The position numbers and the translations under genes are program-made. This document shows, piece by piece, positions 1 through 8,667 of a stretch of DNA of 64,000 nt (positions are counted from its first letter, which is position 1; each line of letters starts with the position of its first letter). Source of the DNA: Acinetobacter soli (GTDB taxonomy: Bacteria > Pseudomonadota > Gammaproteobacteria > Pseudomonadales > Moraxellaceae); contig NZ_BBNM01000009.1 of the NCBI RefSeq assembly GCF_000760595.1, positions 1 to 64,000 on the forward strand, given 5' to 3'. The notes below the pieces were generated by a model that was not told where the DNA came from, searched no databases, and saw only the letters and a list, made by a program, of their open reading frames with translations.

Positions 1-28
1 CTTTAACACTTAAATTTTAACAGCAAAT

Positions 29-685
29 TTAACCCACCAAATGTCCATATTGCACATAAAGAAAGATTAAAACAGCTAAAGCAACAAGTGGTGCTACGAT
101 TTTTGACCACGTTGGCACAACATCATGCACGACTTCGTTTACATCATGTTTGTCCGTGTCGTGGTGAGCAGTATGAACCATTTGATTGAATTCCTTCATT
201 GTTTCGTCTAATGATACATCTTCTTCAATACTAGGTTTAGATCCTATCAATTCTGTTAGTTGGTTTGTTGACCAAACCCAATCATCGGCTTGCCCAGAAA
301 GATGGTCAATTTGTCCGATCATCAGCTCATTTAAGCCTATTTTACCTAAATGACCCGTTTGCTCTAACTGTTTAAGCTCTGAAAGCTGTAATGCTAGAAT
401 TTCGCTGAGACTACTTTCAAGCTGTTGTTTAGACAATGTCGATTGGTTTTTAGGAGATGTTGTAAGATGCCTTGCAATCTCTTGAATATAAAGCGGGTTT
501 TGATCCTGTATTTCAGTATAGAGCTTGTCACTATCCTTGCGCCACAATTGAATTAGCTTACCTAGTACCAATGCGTTCAATTCAAAAACTTGTTGTTGAC
601 GCGTTTGAACTGTACTGCCATTAAGTAAATTTGGGGATTGAAGCAAACTTTGTTCAGCAAAATAATGCACTAAATCAAACGCCAT
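29..685 (-). CDS. Conserved hypothetical protein with C-terminal membrane anchor
   Basis: A 218-residue protein that I do not recognise as a named family. Most of it is predicted to be soluble and helical, rich in Gln, Leu and Glu. The last ~25 residues form one hydrophobic segment (around VAPLVALAVLIFLYVQYG), which suggests a tail-anchored inner-membrane protein. The ATG at 683-685 begins 18 bp after the end of sspB in the same direction, so it is probably the last gene of an sspA-sspB transcript. A His/Asp-rich stretch lies just before the membrane segment. No catalytic motif is visible. Function unknown; being a real gene is well supported by length and context. Confidence 0.75.
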   Translation of the reverse strand: MAFDLVHYFAEQSLLQSPNLLNGSTVQTRQQQVFELNALVLGKLIQLWRKDSDKLYTEIQDQNPLYIQEIARHLTTSPKNQSTLSKQQLESSLSEILALQLSELKQLEQTGHLGKIGLNELMIGQIDHLSGQADDWVWSTNQLTELIGSKPSIEEDVSLDETMKEFNQMVHTAHHDTDKHDVNEVVHDVVPTWSKIVAPLVALAVLIFLYVQYGHLVG

Positions 686-703
686 CTTACACTCCGTGAT
701 GAT

Positions 704-1138
704 CTAATCTAAAAGTCTTAAATTTGGTTTCTTCTTGCTTGTTTCAGGTTCAGTTTTTTCTTGCTCTTCCGATTCTAGAGCATTTTCTGGCATCTGGATA
801 TTTGAATATTCACTAGGATCAAAGAAAAGTCCTTGTCCATTTTCACGTGCATATATGCCAACGACCGCGTAGATCGGTACATATATGTCACGTGAAACGC
901 CACCAAAACGTGCTGAAAAGGTGATGGCATCATTGGTCATCTGAAACTGATGCACGGCATGTGGTGCAATATTTAATACGATTTGTCCATCTTGAATGAA
1001 TTGTTCTGGAACAGAGGTGTAAGGCTGTGTCGCATCGACCAAGAGATAGGGTGTCAGCTGGTTATCGCAGATCCATTCATAAATTGCACGAGCCATATAT
1101 GGGCGAGTTGGACTTAACGGTATTTCAGTTTCAGACAT
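704..1138 (-). CDS. sspB: ClpXP protease specificity-enhancing factor SspB
   Basis: SspB is the adaptor that tethers ssrA-tagged peptides to ClpX. The N-terminal ~105 residues show the SspB fold signature: an RPYMARAIYEWICDN start, a TPYLLVDA strand, and an FSARFGG segment in the peptide-binding groove. The remainder is an acidic, flexible linker ending in a short Lys/Leu-rich tail (KKKPNLRLLD). That tail is the expected ClpX-docking element and resembles the C-terminal module of E. coli SspB. At 144 residues it is slightly shorter than the E. coli protein. It lies 11 bp downstream of sspA, the classic operon order. Confidence 0.93.
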   Translation of the reverse strand: MSETEIPLSPTRPYMARAIYEWICDNQLTPYLLVDATQPYTSVPEQFIQDGQIVLNIAPHAVHQFQMTNDAITFSARFGGVSRDIYVPIYAVVGIYARENGQGLFFDPSEYSNIQMPENALESEEQEKTEPETSKKKPNLRLLD

Positions 1139-1149
1139 TGTGTACTCAT

Positions 1150-1800
1150 CTATAGGTTAATTAAATTACTATAACGACTTTTTTCCTGCGCAGTCATCGA
1201 TTTAACAAAAGCAGGACGACTAAAAACACGATTACAATACAACGTAATCGGGCGACTGCTGGTTTTAGGCAGCTCTACCCCCATGAGAGATAAGCGTATA
1301 AACATTGGGGCAAGCATGCAATCAAGAATGCTAAATGTTTCAGACATAAAATAGGGGAAATGTTGAAAGAGTGGCACTAGCGATAGCAGCGTATTGCGTA
1401 ATTCTTTTTGTGCCTTCTGCTGTTGTTCAGGCTGCAATGTATCTGAATGGCGTAGCATGATGTCTGCGAGCTTAAACCAGTCATTTTCAAAACGCCAGAT
1501 ATATTGTCTTTGTTCTGCCCGTGCTGCTGGAGAATCGGCATAGAGCTTGTTTTGACGATATCGATCGTCGATGTATTCTGCAATAATCGAAGCTGAAAAC
1601 AACTTTAAGTTATTTTCTAGCAGCATTGGCAGTTGATTGTAAGGGTTTAGACTGGCCAGATCTTCATCTTCATAATCAACGAAAACCGGATGATATTTGA
1701 TTTGTTTCTCGGCCAATAAGAAGCGGATCCAGTGTGACCTGAAATCATCTGCATGACTGTACAATGTGATTCCTTGGACAGATGGATTTTCAACTGGCAT
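1150..1800 (-). CDS. sspA: Stringent starvation protein A (GST-fold)
   Basis: A 216-residue protein of the glutathione-S-transferase fold, the RNA-polymerase-associated stringent starvation protein A. The thioredoxin-like N-terminal half has TLYSHADDFRSHWIRFLLAEK, the NPYNQLPML turn with the cis-proline, and the SASIIAEYIDDRY helix. The C-terminal half is all helical. The position directly upstream of sspB and downstream of rpsI matches E. coli and other gamma-proteobacteria. A terminator lies between rpsI and sspA, so sspA probably also has its own promoter in 1801-1948. In the family, SspA binds RNA polymerase rather than acting as a transferase. Confidence 0.92.
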   Translation of the reverse strand: MPVENPSVQGITLYSHADDFRSHWIRFLLAEKQIKYHPVFVDYEDEDLASLNPYNQLPMLLENNLKLFSASIIAEYIDDRYRQNKLYADSPAARAEQRQYIWRFENDWFKLADIMLRHSDTLQPEQQQKAQKELRNTLLSLVPLFQHFPYFMSETFSILDCMLAPMFIRLSLMGVELPKTSSRPITLYCNRVFSRPAFVKSMTAQEKSRYSNLINL

Positions 1801-1948
1801 AGCTTAAGATACTAAAAATTCTAAAGGTTGTAGGATACTAAACTTGGGTCTAAAAAGATAATGGCACGCGTATTAGTTATTTATTTTATAGCATAAAGCC
1901 TTCATTATTTTAACCCAAACTGTAATGATAGATGCTGCAAATAATCAT

Positions 1949-1977
1949 AAAAAAACCTCGGAAATCCGAGGTTTTTT
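1949..1977 (-). terminator. Intrinsic terminator after rpsI
   Basis: An inverted repeat CCTCGG (1956-1961) / CCGAGG (1966-1971) with a short loop is followed, on the minus strand, by a run of seven T. It lies 19 bp past the rpsI stop and would end the rplM-rpsI transcript before sspA. Confidence 0.88.
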
Positions 1978-1995
1978 GTCCAATTCGTAAACGAA

Positions 1996-2382
1996 TTAAC
2001 GTTTAGAGAATTGAGGACGTTTACGAGCTTTACGTAAACCAAGTTTCTTACGTTCAACTTCACGAGCATCACGAGTAACGAAACCAGCTTGACGTAGAAC
2101 AGGTTTTAAAGTTTCGTCAGCAGCGATGAGTGCACGAGTAATACCGTGACGGATCGCGCCAGCTTGACCACCGATACCACCACCTTTAACAGTGATGTAA
2201 AGGTCAAACTTTTCAGTAACTTCTAAAAGTTCTAAAGGTTGACGAACAACCATACGAGCAGTTTCACGACCGAAATATTGCTCTAAAGTACGGTTGTTAA
2301 TAACGAGTTTGCCTGTACCAGCTGACAAGAAAACACGTGCAGTTGCGGTCTTACGGCGACCTGTACCATAATTAGTAGCCAT
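1996..2382 (-). CDS. rpsI: 30S ribosomal protein S9
   Basis: Ribosomal protein S9, 128 residues, normal length. It has the family start ([16 protein letters not shown]), the central [15 protein letters not shown] signature, and the basic tail ending in [11 protein letters not shown], which reaches the P-site tRNA. It is translated 12 bp after rplM, the universally conserved L13-S9 operon pairing. Confidence 0.98.
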   Translation of the reverse strand: MATNYGTGRRKTATARVFLSAGTGKLVINNRTLEQYFGRETARMVVRQPLELLEVTEKFDLYITVKGGGIGGQAGAIRHGITRALIAADETLKPVLRQAGFVTRDAREVERKKLGLRKARKRPQFSKR

Positions 2383-2394
2383 GTGCTGTATCCC

Positions 2395-2823
2395 TTAGAT
2401 GTCCAAAACTTGTGGCTGTTGAGCAGCATGCGGATGCTCAGTACCAGCGTACACTTTCATTTTTTTGATCATTGCATAACCAAGAGGACCTTTTGGTAAC
2501 ATGCCTTTAACTGCTTTTTCAAGAACAGCTTCAGGCTTGTGAGCGATTAACTTTTCGAAGTTAGTCTCACGGATACCACCAGGGAAACCAGTATGGCGAT
2601 AGTATTTCTTATCAAGTGATTTTTTACCAGTCACTTGAACTTGTTCAGCATTAATCACAACGATGTAATCGCCAGTGTCAACGTGAGGAGTATAAGAAGT
2701 TTTATGCTTACCGCGTAAACGACGAGCGATTTCAGTCGCAAGGCGACCTAAAGTTTTGCCAGAAGCATCAACAACATACCAGTCGTGTTGAACTTCAGCT
2801 GGCTTAGCGCTGAGAGTTTTCAT
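2395..2823 (-). CDS. rplM: 50S ribosomal protein L13
   Basis: Ribosomal protein L13, 142 residues, full length. Recognisable segments are the N-terminal [15 protein letters not shown], the central [11 protein letters not shown], the YRHTGFPGG turn, and the C-terminal [12 protein letters not shown]. First gene of the rplM-rpsI operon. Its leader carries an 8-bp perfect inverted repeat (2847-2872) that could be an autoregulatory element, since E. coli L13 is reported to regulate its own operon. Confidence 0.98.
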
Positions 2824-2846
2824 TAAACCACTACCTATTATAGTTG

Positions 2847-2872
2847 GTTTGGACTATGGAATCTGTCCAAAC
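2847..2872 (-). promoter_or_regulatory. Hairpin in the rplM-rpsI leader
   Basis: GTTTGGAC (2847-2854) and GTCCAAAC (2865-2872) form a perfect 8-bp stem with a 10-nt loop, 24 nt upstream of the rplM start. There is no T-tract, so it is not an obvious terminator. It could be an L13-binding leader or an operator. The rest of 2824-3125 is non-coding and should hold the divergent rplM and pdxA promoters; I see no convincing consensus promoter there. Confidence 0.5.
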
Positions 2873-3125
2873 AAAAGGAGTGCAAATTCTATATGAATTT
2901 GGGTGGAATCACAATCAAAAAGTTCGCCAAAACCGAGAATTTCAGACTGTTTGCATACAAAATTGATCAAATGGCAGTTTAAGAAAAGTGATGTAGATGT
3001 AATCTTTCGCTTTCATTTTTTTAATTACACAGCCATGCATTGATATTTAATACAAATCCACTCAAATGGCTGTGTTGTCTGAGGCATCCATAGGTATACT
3101 CAGAGCTTAGCGGAGGATAAATACC

Positions 3126-4094
3126 ATGATGCCCTTATATGTAACCTCAGGAGAGCCTGCAGGCATTGGCCCAGATATTTGCTTGAGTTTGAGTCGCCAT
3201 CGGTTTGAACGACCTGTTGTGGTCTTGGCAGATCGATCGCTATTACAATCTCGCGCAACACAGCTCGGATATGAGGTTGAGTTACTAGATTATACAGGTC
3301 AGCCTGAAGCTGCGATGTCTGGACAGCTTTATGTGGAACATGTTCCGTTATTTAAACCTGTTCAAGCCGGACAGCTTGACTCTGCTAATGCAGCGTATGT
3401 GATTGAACAATTGACGCGCTCAGCCCGCTACGCAATCGAGCAAAAGAGTGTCGGCGTTGCAACAGCTCCCGTACAAAAATCGGTCATTAATGATGCTGGG
3501 ATTGCATTTAGTGGGCATACTGAGTTTTATCAAGAAATGGCAGGGGTTCCACGCGTGGTCATGATGCTGGCAACGCATAGTTTGCGTGTTGCGCTGGCGA
3601 CTACACATCTGGCTTTACGAGATGTTCCCGATGCCATTACTCAAGCGCGCTTGATTCAGGTGATTGATATCTTGCTGCACGATCTTCGTCGTAAATTTAA
3701 AATTGCCACACCACGAATTTTAGTCTGTGGTTTGAATCCTCATGCGGGCGAAGATGGTTATTTAGGCCGTGAAGAGATTGAAATTATCAATCCGGTTTTA
3801 CAAGCCTACCGAGATCGAGGGATCGATTTAAGTTTGAGTCTGCCTGCCGATACTTTATTTACACCCGAATATTTAAAAGATGCAGATGCCGTGCTGGCGA
3901 TGTATCACGATCAGGGATTGCCTGTGTTAAAATCACAAGGCTTTGGTGAAGCAGTGAACATTACACTCGGTTTGCCTTTTATTCGCACATCGGTTGATCA
4001 TGGAACCGCGCTGTCTCTGGCCGGAACTGGATTGGCAAAAAGTACAAGTTTACATGTGGCGGTTGAGCTGGCTTTGGCGCTGGCACGTCAATAA
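3126..4094 (+). CDS. pdxA: 4-hydroxythreonine-4-phosphate dehydrogenase PdxA
   Basis: PdxA oxidises 4-phosphohydroxy-L-threonine in the DXP-dependent pyridoxal phosphate pathway. At 322 residues it is near the family norm. Signatures are the TSGEPAGIGPD start, the GHTEF motif in the substrate pocket, the metal-binding His in LNPHAGEDG, and the C-terminal MYHDQGLPVLK and TSVDHGTALSLAG segments. The start is supported by GGAGG at 3112-3116, nine bases before the ATG; an alternative ATG follows directly at 3129. First gene of a pdxA-rsmA-apaH run. The surA/lptD genes that precede pdxA in E. coli are not upstream here. Confidence 0.96.
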   Translation: MMPLYVTSGEPAGIGPDICLSLSRHRFERPVVVLADRSLLQSRATQLGYEVELLDYTGQPEAAMSGQLYVEHVPLFKPVQAGQLDSANAAYVIEQLTRSARYAIEQKSVGVATAPVQKSVINDAGIAFSGHTEFYQEMAGVPRVVMMLATHSLRVALATTHLALRDVPDAITQARLIQVIDILLHDLRRKFKIATPRILVCGLNPHAGEDGYLGREEIEIINPVLQAYRDRGIDLSLSLPADTLFTPEYLKDADAVLAMYHDQGLPVLKSQGFGEAVNITLGLPFIRTSVDHGTALSLAGTGLAKSTSLHVAVELALALARQ

Positions 4095-4116
4095 TCGAAT
4101 TACGTTGGAAGTCTTT

Positions 4117-4929
4117 ATGTATCAAATTAATGCCCTAAACCCCAAAGAAGAAGGGCATAAAGCTCGGAAACGTTTTGGTCAGAACTTCTTACACGACCAA
4201 CGGGTTATTGCAAAAATCGTCCGTTCAGTCAATCCGCGCCCAGGTGATAATGTTGTCGAGATTGGGCCTGGTCTGGCAGCACTGACTTCACCTTTGATCG
4301 GTGAGTGTGACGCCCTCACAGTGGTCGAACTTGACCGCGACTTGGCGGCAGGCTTGCCTGAGCGTGTTCCACATCCAGAACGCTTAACAATCGTTGAAGC
4401 CGATGCACTCAAATATGATTTTAGTCAGTTAGCGACGCAAGAACGTCCACTTCGTGTGGTGGGTAACTTGCCGTATAACATCTCGACGCCTTTGTTGTTT
4501 CATCTGTTGGAATTCGGCGACAAAGTCAAAGATATGCATTTTATGCTACAAAAAGAAGTCGTTGATCGTATCACTGCTGAGCCTAATACCAAAGAATATG
4601 GTCGTTTATCGGTCATGATTCAGTATTTCTGTCAGCCTACGTTTTTATTTGAAGTGCCTGCTGGCGCATTTAACCCACCTCCAAAAGTCACCAGTGCGGT
4701 ATTTCGTTTAGTGCCGTATAAAGAAAAACCGATTGTGGCCAAAGATGAAAAAGCATTGTCTCGTTTGGTTTCTCATGTATTTACGCAGCGTCGTAAAACC
4801 TTGCGAAATAGCCTAAAGGGTATGCTTGCAGACGACGCTTTTGATAAGGCGGGTATCGATCCGATGGCACGCCCAGAAACTTTAACGCTGGCACAATTTG
4901 TGGCATTGTCTGATCAAATGGTGCCGTAA
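4117..4929 (+). CDS. rsmA: 16S rRNA (adenine(1518)-N6/adenine(1519)-N6)-dimethyltransferase RsmA
   Basis: RsmA (KsgA) dimethylates two adjacent adenosines near the 3' end of 16S rRNA during 30S assembly. The ARKRFGQNFLHDQ start, SAM-binding VEIGPGLAAL, and catalytic NLPYNIS motif are all present, followed by FNPPPKVTSAVFRL. The frame stays open upstream to 3994, but that part overlaps pdxA and does not resemble the family. The ATG at 4117 gives 270 residues, the usual length. It begins 22 bp after pdxA. Confidence 0.96.
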   Translation: MYQINALNPKEEGHKARKRFGQNFLHDQRVIAKIVRSVNPRPGDNVVEIGPGLAALTSPLIGECDALTVVELDRDLAAGLPERVPHPERLTIVEADALKYDFSQLATQERPLRVVGNLPYNISTPLLFHLLEFGDKVKDMHFMLQKEVVDRITAEPNTKEYGRLSVMIQYFCQPTFLFEVPAGAFNPPPKVTSAVFRLVPYKEKPIVAKDEKALSRLVSHVFTQRRKTLRNSLKGMLADDAFDKAGIDPMARPETLTLAQFVALSDQMVP

Positions 4930-4931
4930 GT

Positions 4932-5780
4932 ATGACCACGCGCTACAACTATGTGATTGGTGATGTTCAGGGATGCTTTGAAGCGCTCAAAGCATTGCTC
5001 AAAGAAATTCAATTTGACCCAGATTTAGATAAACTTTGGTTTGCAGGCGACTTGGTAGCGCGTGGGGAAAACTCAGTCGGTGTACTGCGTTTTGTTAAGA
5101 AACTGGCCGAGCGTGGATGTGCTGAAACGGTTTTGGGAAATCATGATTTAACCTTGATTGCCTGCGCTCGTGGACACAAAAAAGTAAAAGCCAGAGACAA
5201 TACCCAGCAAGTGCTTGATGCGATTGATGGCGATGAGCTCATAGATTGGTTGCGTCGCCAGCCACTGTGTCTGTTTCCTGATCGGCAGACAGTGATTACC
5301 CATGCTGGAATTCCGTGTATATGGACGGCTGAACAGGCATTTGACCTTGCATGTGAAGTGGAAACCTATATCGGACATGATGATCTGACTCAACTCGATG
5401 CCTTTTTATCTGAAATGTATGGTGAAGCGCCGACATTATGGTCAGATCAATTGACAGGTATGGACAGACTGCGTGCGATTACCAACTACTTAACCCGTAT
5501 GCGTTTGACCGATGTGCATGGACGTCTGGAATTTAGTTTTAAAGATGAACTGACAGAACCCATGCCAAAAGGCTTTTTGCCGTGGTTTGATTTTGACTGT
5601 CCAGCGGCACATACACACCAGATCTTTTTTGGTCATTGGGCGGCCTTGCAAGGCATGACCATTAACGAGCGTATTCAAAACGTAGATGGTGGCTGTGTAT
5701 GGGGGCGTCGACTCATCGCATACCGATTGGAAGATCAACGGGCTTTTAGCGTTCAAAACCCGCTTGCAGAAGATTGGTAA
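4932..5780 (+). CDS. apaH: Symmetrical bis(5'-nucleosyl)-tetraphosphatase ApaH
   Basis: ApaH hydrolyses diadenosine tetraphosphate (Ap4A) to two ADP and acts in stress nucleotide and RNA-cap metabolism. The metallophosphoesterase motifs are in order: GDVQGC, the WFAGDLVARG segment, LGNHDL, and the later His-containing ITHAGIP and FFGHWAAL. Length is 282, as expected. It begins 2 bp after the rsmA stop, so it is probably translationally coupled. apaG, which usually sits between rsmA and apaH in enterobacteria, is absent. Confidence 0.96.
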   Translation: MTTRYNYVIGDVQGCFEALKALLKEIQFDPDLDKLWFAGDLVARGENSVGVLRFVKKLAERGCAETVLGNHDLTLIACARGHKKVKARDNTQQVLDAIDGDELIDWLRRQPLCLFPDRQTVITHAGIPCIWTAEQAFDLACEVETYIGHDDLTQLDAFLSEMYGEAPTLWSDQLTGMDRLRAITNYLTRMRLTDVHGRLEFSFKDELTEPMPKGFLPWFDFDCPAAHTHQIFFGHWAALQGMTINERIQNVDGGCVWGRRLIAYRLEDQRAFSVQNPLAEDW

Positions 5781-5792
5781 TCAAGTATTGAG

Positions 5793-5813
5793 CCGCAGTG
5801 ACAATCACTGCGG
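5793..5813. terminator. Convergent hairpin between apaH and lrgB
   Basis: A perfect 9-bp stem CCGCAGTGA / TCACTGCGG with a 3-nt loop lies between two convergent genes, 12 bp after the apaH stop. It has no clear T-tract, so termination in either direction is inferred from position and stem strength only. Confidence 0.55.
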
Positions 5814-5840
5814 TCATTAATATAGTTAAGATGAATGTAT

Positions 5841-6512
5841 TTAAGACTGTAGCGAGAGGACCAAGGTTGGTAACCAAAGGGCAGTAAATACGCCATTGAG
5901 TGCCATGCCAAAAGCGGCATAGCGCCCAGCAACAGGGCCTCGCTGCCATGCTTGAGCGGTGCCAATGGCATGTGCTGCAAGACCAAGTGCCAGCCCAGAA
6001 GCACGTTCATCATGAATATGTTTTAAAATCCATGGCGAGAAAGCAGCTCCAATCACCCCCGATAAAATCACAATTAAGGTAACCAGTGTCAGTGGTGCAT
6101 GTAGAAGCGTCGCAATGTTCAGTGCAATCGGTGTAGTCACGGCACGGGTCATAAAGGCCAAAATCGTCGGATGCGACATATGTAGTAAATAAGCCAGACT
6201 CACGGGCAGGGCCACAGCACTAAAGCTGGCAAAGCATAAAATACCGATCAGTGATTTGAGTGGCAGATCATCGTAGCGCATGGCCGCCAACGGGATGGCC
6301 AATGCAACGGTGACATAGCCAAGCAAATGACTAAATAGTCCGTTTACGCTGTTCATATATTGCTCATAGGGCAGTCCAACCAATGCCAATAATGCAACCA
6401 CAATAAACATTCCAAATACCAAGACCGGAATTTGAGGTACGCGCTTATTTAAGGGCTTGGCACATACATAGGCAATCAAGGTAATGATAAAGCCGTAAAG
6501 AATGGTGAACAT
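5841..6512 (-). CDS. LrgB/CidB family membrane protein
   Basis: A 223-residue polytopic membrane protein of the LrgB/CidB family, predicted to modulate murein hydrolase activity or cell lysis, or to export small molecules, as partner of a holin-like LrgA/CidA. Family features are a series of hydrophobic helices, the TRAVTTPIAL segment, and the late GLAAHAIGTAQA motif. The preceding LrgA-like gene lies 15 bp upstream on the same strand, so the two probably form an operon. The physiological role in Gram-negative bacteria is poorly defined. Confidence 0.88.
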   Translation of the reverse strand: MFTILYGFIITLIAYVCAKPLNKRVPQIPVLVFGMFIVVALLALVGLPYEQYMNSVNGLFSHLLGYVTVALAIPLAAMRYDDLPLKSLIGILCFASFSAVALPVSLAYLLHMSHPTILAFMTRAVTTPIALNIATLLHAPLTLVTLIVILSGVIGAAFSPWILKHIHDERASGLALGLAAHAIGTAQAWQRGPVAGRYAAFGMALNGVFTALWLPTLVLSLQS

Positions 6513-6527
6513 GTATTGACGATCTCC

Positions 6528-6899
6528 TTACAGCCAATGTTTAGCCATTTTGGCATAAACCCAGAGCGGTAATAATGTACTGACGACTAACACAGCTAAA
6601 AATAACGGAATTTCACTGCCCATGTGGACCAGCATCATGAGAGAGCCGGCACAGATGGGTAAAAAAGCGAATCCGCTTTCTTTCATAATTTTATTGTTGG
6701 TATCGACCAGCCGCGGAGGTACTTTTTTGAATTTACGCCAGATCAGTAAAACAGCAAGTAGCCCGATTAGTCCCACTAGATTTCCCAGCTCGGGATGACC
6801 GAAATGTCCCATTCCCCATACCGAGCCTTCTCGAAACAAGATAATTAAGCCGAGCGTGCCGAACCATGCCAGCCAGTCAATCTGTTTTACCCAATCCAT
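6528..6899 (-). CDS. CidA/LrgA family protein
   Basis: A 123-residue small membrane protein with about four hydrophobic segments, related to the holin-like CidA/LrgA family (a FLPICAGSLMML motif before the last helices). The frame is open upstream to 7007, but that extension overlaps the end of hflX and is not membrane-like, so the ATG at 6897-6899 is preferred. It is the first gene of a two-gene unit with the LrgB homologue and follows hflX by 43 bp on the same strand. Confidence 0.83.
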   Translation of the reverse strand: MDWVKQIDWLAWFGTLGLIILFREGSVWGMGHFGHPELGNLVGLIGLLAVLLIWRKFKKVPPRLVDTNNKIMKESGFAFLPICAGSLMMLVHMGSEIPLFLAVLVVSTLLPLWVYAKMAKHWL

Positions 6900-6942
6900 G
6901 TCACTGTTCTTTTTTGTCTTAATAACCCAAGTTTTAACCGAT

Positions 6943-8274
6943 CTAGCGTTTGATTTCAAACTCTTCGAGTGGTCGTTTGAAACGCGTTGCCTGTTCACCC
7001 AGCACATCGTCTAGTGAAATATGCGCTTGGCGAATCAACTGTTCGAGTTTTTGCGGAGCAATCATGACCTGTAAATGTAAATGTCCTTCGTCATCGAAGG
7101 CTTCCGATCGAATTACATTCAGATTGTACAGTTGCGTTCGTAACTTGCCATGCGTGGGTTTGAGTGTAAGCTCAAACATCTGATGTTGACCCATCAGGCA
7201 TTCTTTGACCGCATTTTGTAGTAAATCGATGCCTTGACCAGAATGCGCAGAGACATAAACCCGCTCTGGCTCATGCGGACGCGCATAAATCAGTTTAGGT
7301 TCCTCACCGCTGACATCAATTTTATTATAAACACGTAACACCGGAGCCTGTGCACCTATTTCTTTGAGTACACCTTCAACGGCCTCAATTTGTTCGAGCA
7401 TGTCAGGGCTGCTACTATCGATCACATGCAGCAATAGCGTTGCCTCTAAAGTTTCTTCAAGTGTGGCTTTAAAAGATTCAATCAGATCGTGCTGCAAATT
7501 CCGCACAAAGCCCACGGTATCTGCCAACACCACGGTACCGATTCCATCCCAATCTAACCGTCGGAGCGTCGGATCGAGCGTGGCAAATAATTGATCGGCT
7601 GCATATACGTCGCTACTGGCCAAATGATTAAACAGGGTAGATTTGCCCGCATTGGTATAGCCCACTAAAGAGACCGTCGGAATGGCTGCTTTTTGACGCG
7701 CGGCACGGCCTTGCAACCGTGTTTGCTGTACTTTTTCCAGTTTGTCTTTGAGCTGGGTAATTCGAATACGGATCAGGCGACGGTCTGTTTCGAGCTGTGT
7801 TTCGCCGGGACCACGCAAGCCGATACCACCTTTTTGTTGTTCAAAACCAGCAGACCAGCCACGTACTAAACGGGTCGAGAGATGTTTAAGCTGAGCCAAT
7901 TCAACTTGCAGCTTACCTTCGTGCGTACGTGCACGCTGCGCAAAAATATCCAGAATCAGCCCAGTGCGATCGATCACTCGGCATTTCATGATTTTTTCTA
8001 AATTTCGTTCTTGCGCAGGCGTGAGCGCGTGATCAAAAATCACCAGATTGGCCTCTAGCTCGTGTACTCGCTCGGCAATCTCTTCGGCTTTTCCGGAGCC
8101 AATAAACAGCTTCGGATCGGGTTTAACGCGCTGCGCAAAAACATGATCTAGTTGTTCTGCACCTGCAGACGATGCGAGTAATGCAAACTCATCGGCATCG
8201 AGATCGTCGAGGATATTGACGCTCACACTGACCAAGATGACGCGTTCTTTTTGATGCAGCTCCACAGATTCCAC
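6943..8274 (-). CDS. hflX: Ribosome-associated GTPase HflX
   Basis: HflX is a GTPase that binds 50S and splits stalled 70S ribosomes under stress. It has the N-terminal HflX domain, including the IFDHALTPAQERNLE and CRVIDRTGLILDIFAQRA signatures, then the glycine-rich GGIGLRGPGETQLE linker. The G domain follows with P-loop GYTNAGKST, the DTVGF switch II and a YNKID base-recognition motif. At 443 residues it is close to E. coli HflX. In E. coli it follows hfq; here the upstream neighbour is only a 44-codon membrane-peptide gene. Confidence 0.96.
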   Translation of the reverse strand: MESVELHQKERVILVSVSVNILDDLDADEFALLASSAGAEQLDHVFAQRVKPDPKLFIGSGKAEEIAERVHELEANLVIFDHALTPAQERNLEKIMKCRVIDRTGLILDIFAQRARTHEGKLQVELAQLKHLSTRLVRGWSAGFEQQKGGIGLRGPGETQLETDRRLIRIRITQLKDKLEKVQQTRLQGRAARQKAAIPTVSLVGYTNAGKSTLFNHLASSDVYAADQLFATLDPTLRRLDWDGIGTVVLADTVGFVRNLQHDLIESFKATLEETLEATLLLHVIDSSSPDMLEQIEAVEGVLKEIGAQAPVLRVYNKIDVSGEEPKLIYARPHEPERVYVSAHSGQGIDLLQNAVKECLMGQHQMFELTLKPTHGKLRTQLYNLNVIRSEAFDDEGHLHLQVMIAPQKLEQLIRQAHISLDDVLGEQATRFKRPLEEFEIKR

Positions 8275-8370
8275 AGGCGCTTTAACTCATATAAATGGAA
8301 AAGGACTATTCTAGAATAATCCTTGAGATGTGGCGAATGAAATTGCATTTAGGCCTTTTAACCAGAGCAT

Positions 8371-8505
8371 TTAAATCAGGCTATGAAATGCTTTTACCGC
8401 TAAAATAATCGCACCCGCATATAAAATGGTCCATCCAGCGATCATCTGTAAGATTGGGCCAGCATGAGTGTTGTGGTGATGCTGTTGCTGTTGAAGAGTA
8501 TTCAT
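8371..8505 (-). CDS. Small histidine-rich single-pass membrane peptide
   Basis: A 44-codon frame starting ATG at 8503-8505 and ending TAA at 8371-8373. It is preceded by a good ribosome-binding site (AAGGAG, about six bases before the ATG), the main support for translation. The product has a Gln/His-rich start (MNTLQQQQHHHNTHAG) followed by one hydrophobic helix (MIAGWTILYAGAIILAV). It lies about 100 bp upstream of hflX on the same strand. No family is recognised; function unknown. Confidence 0.6.
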   Translation of the reverse strand: MNTLQQQQHHHNTHAGPILQMIAGWTILYAGAIILAVKAFHSLI

Positions 8506-8667
8506 ATTGCTCTCCTTGTAATCTTAATTATCGATAAAAATATAATAGTTAATTGCTAAAAAGAATTGAAATTGAATTTATTTATGCTGACGTTCGGTTT
8601 TTATCATCAATACAAAATTTACCAGATCGGTATAGAATGTACCCAACCTGAATGCATCATGATCTTT

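Noticed and set aside
1983-1998. AATTCGT-AA-ACGAATT palindrome at the rpsI stop codon
   Set aside because: Overlaps the coding end and a strong terminator lies next to it; no independent role can be argued.
3420-3608. Minus-strand open frame inside pdxA
   Set aside because: Lies wholly within a well-supported gene; no ribosome-binding site or family resemblance.
5900-6082. Plus-strand frame across lrgB
   Set aside because: Antisense to a recognisable membrane protein; composition not protein-like.
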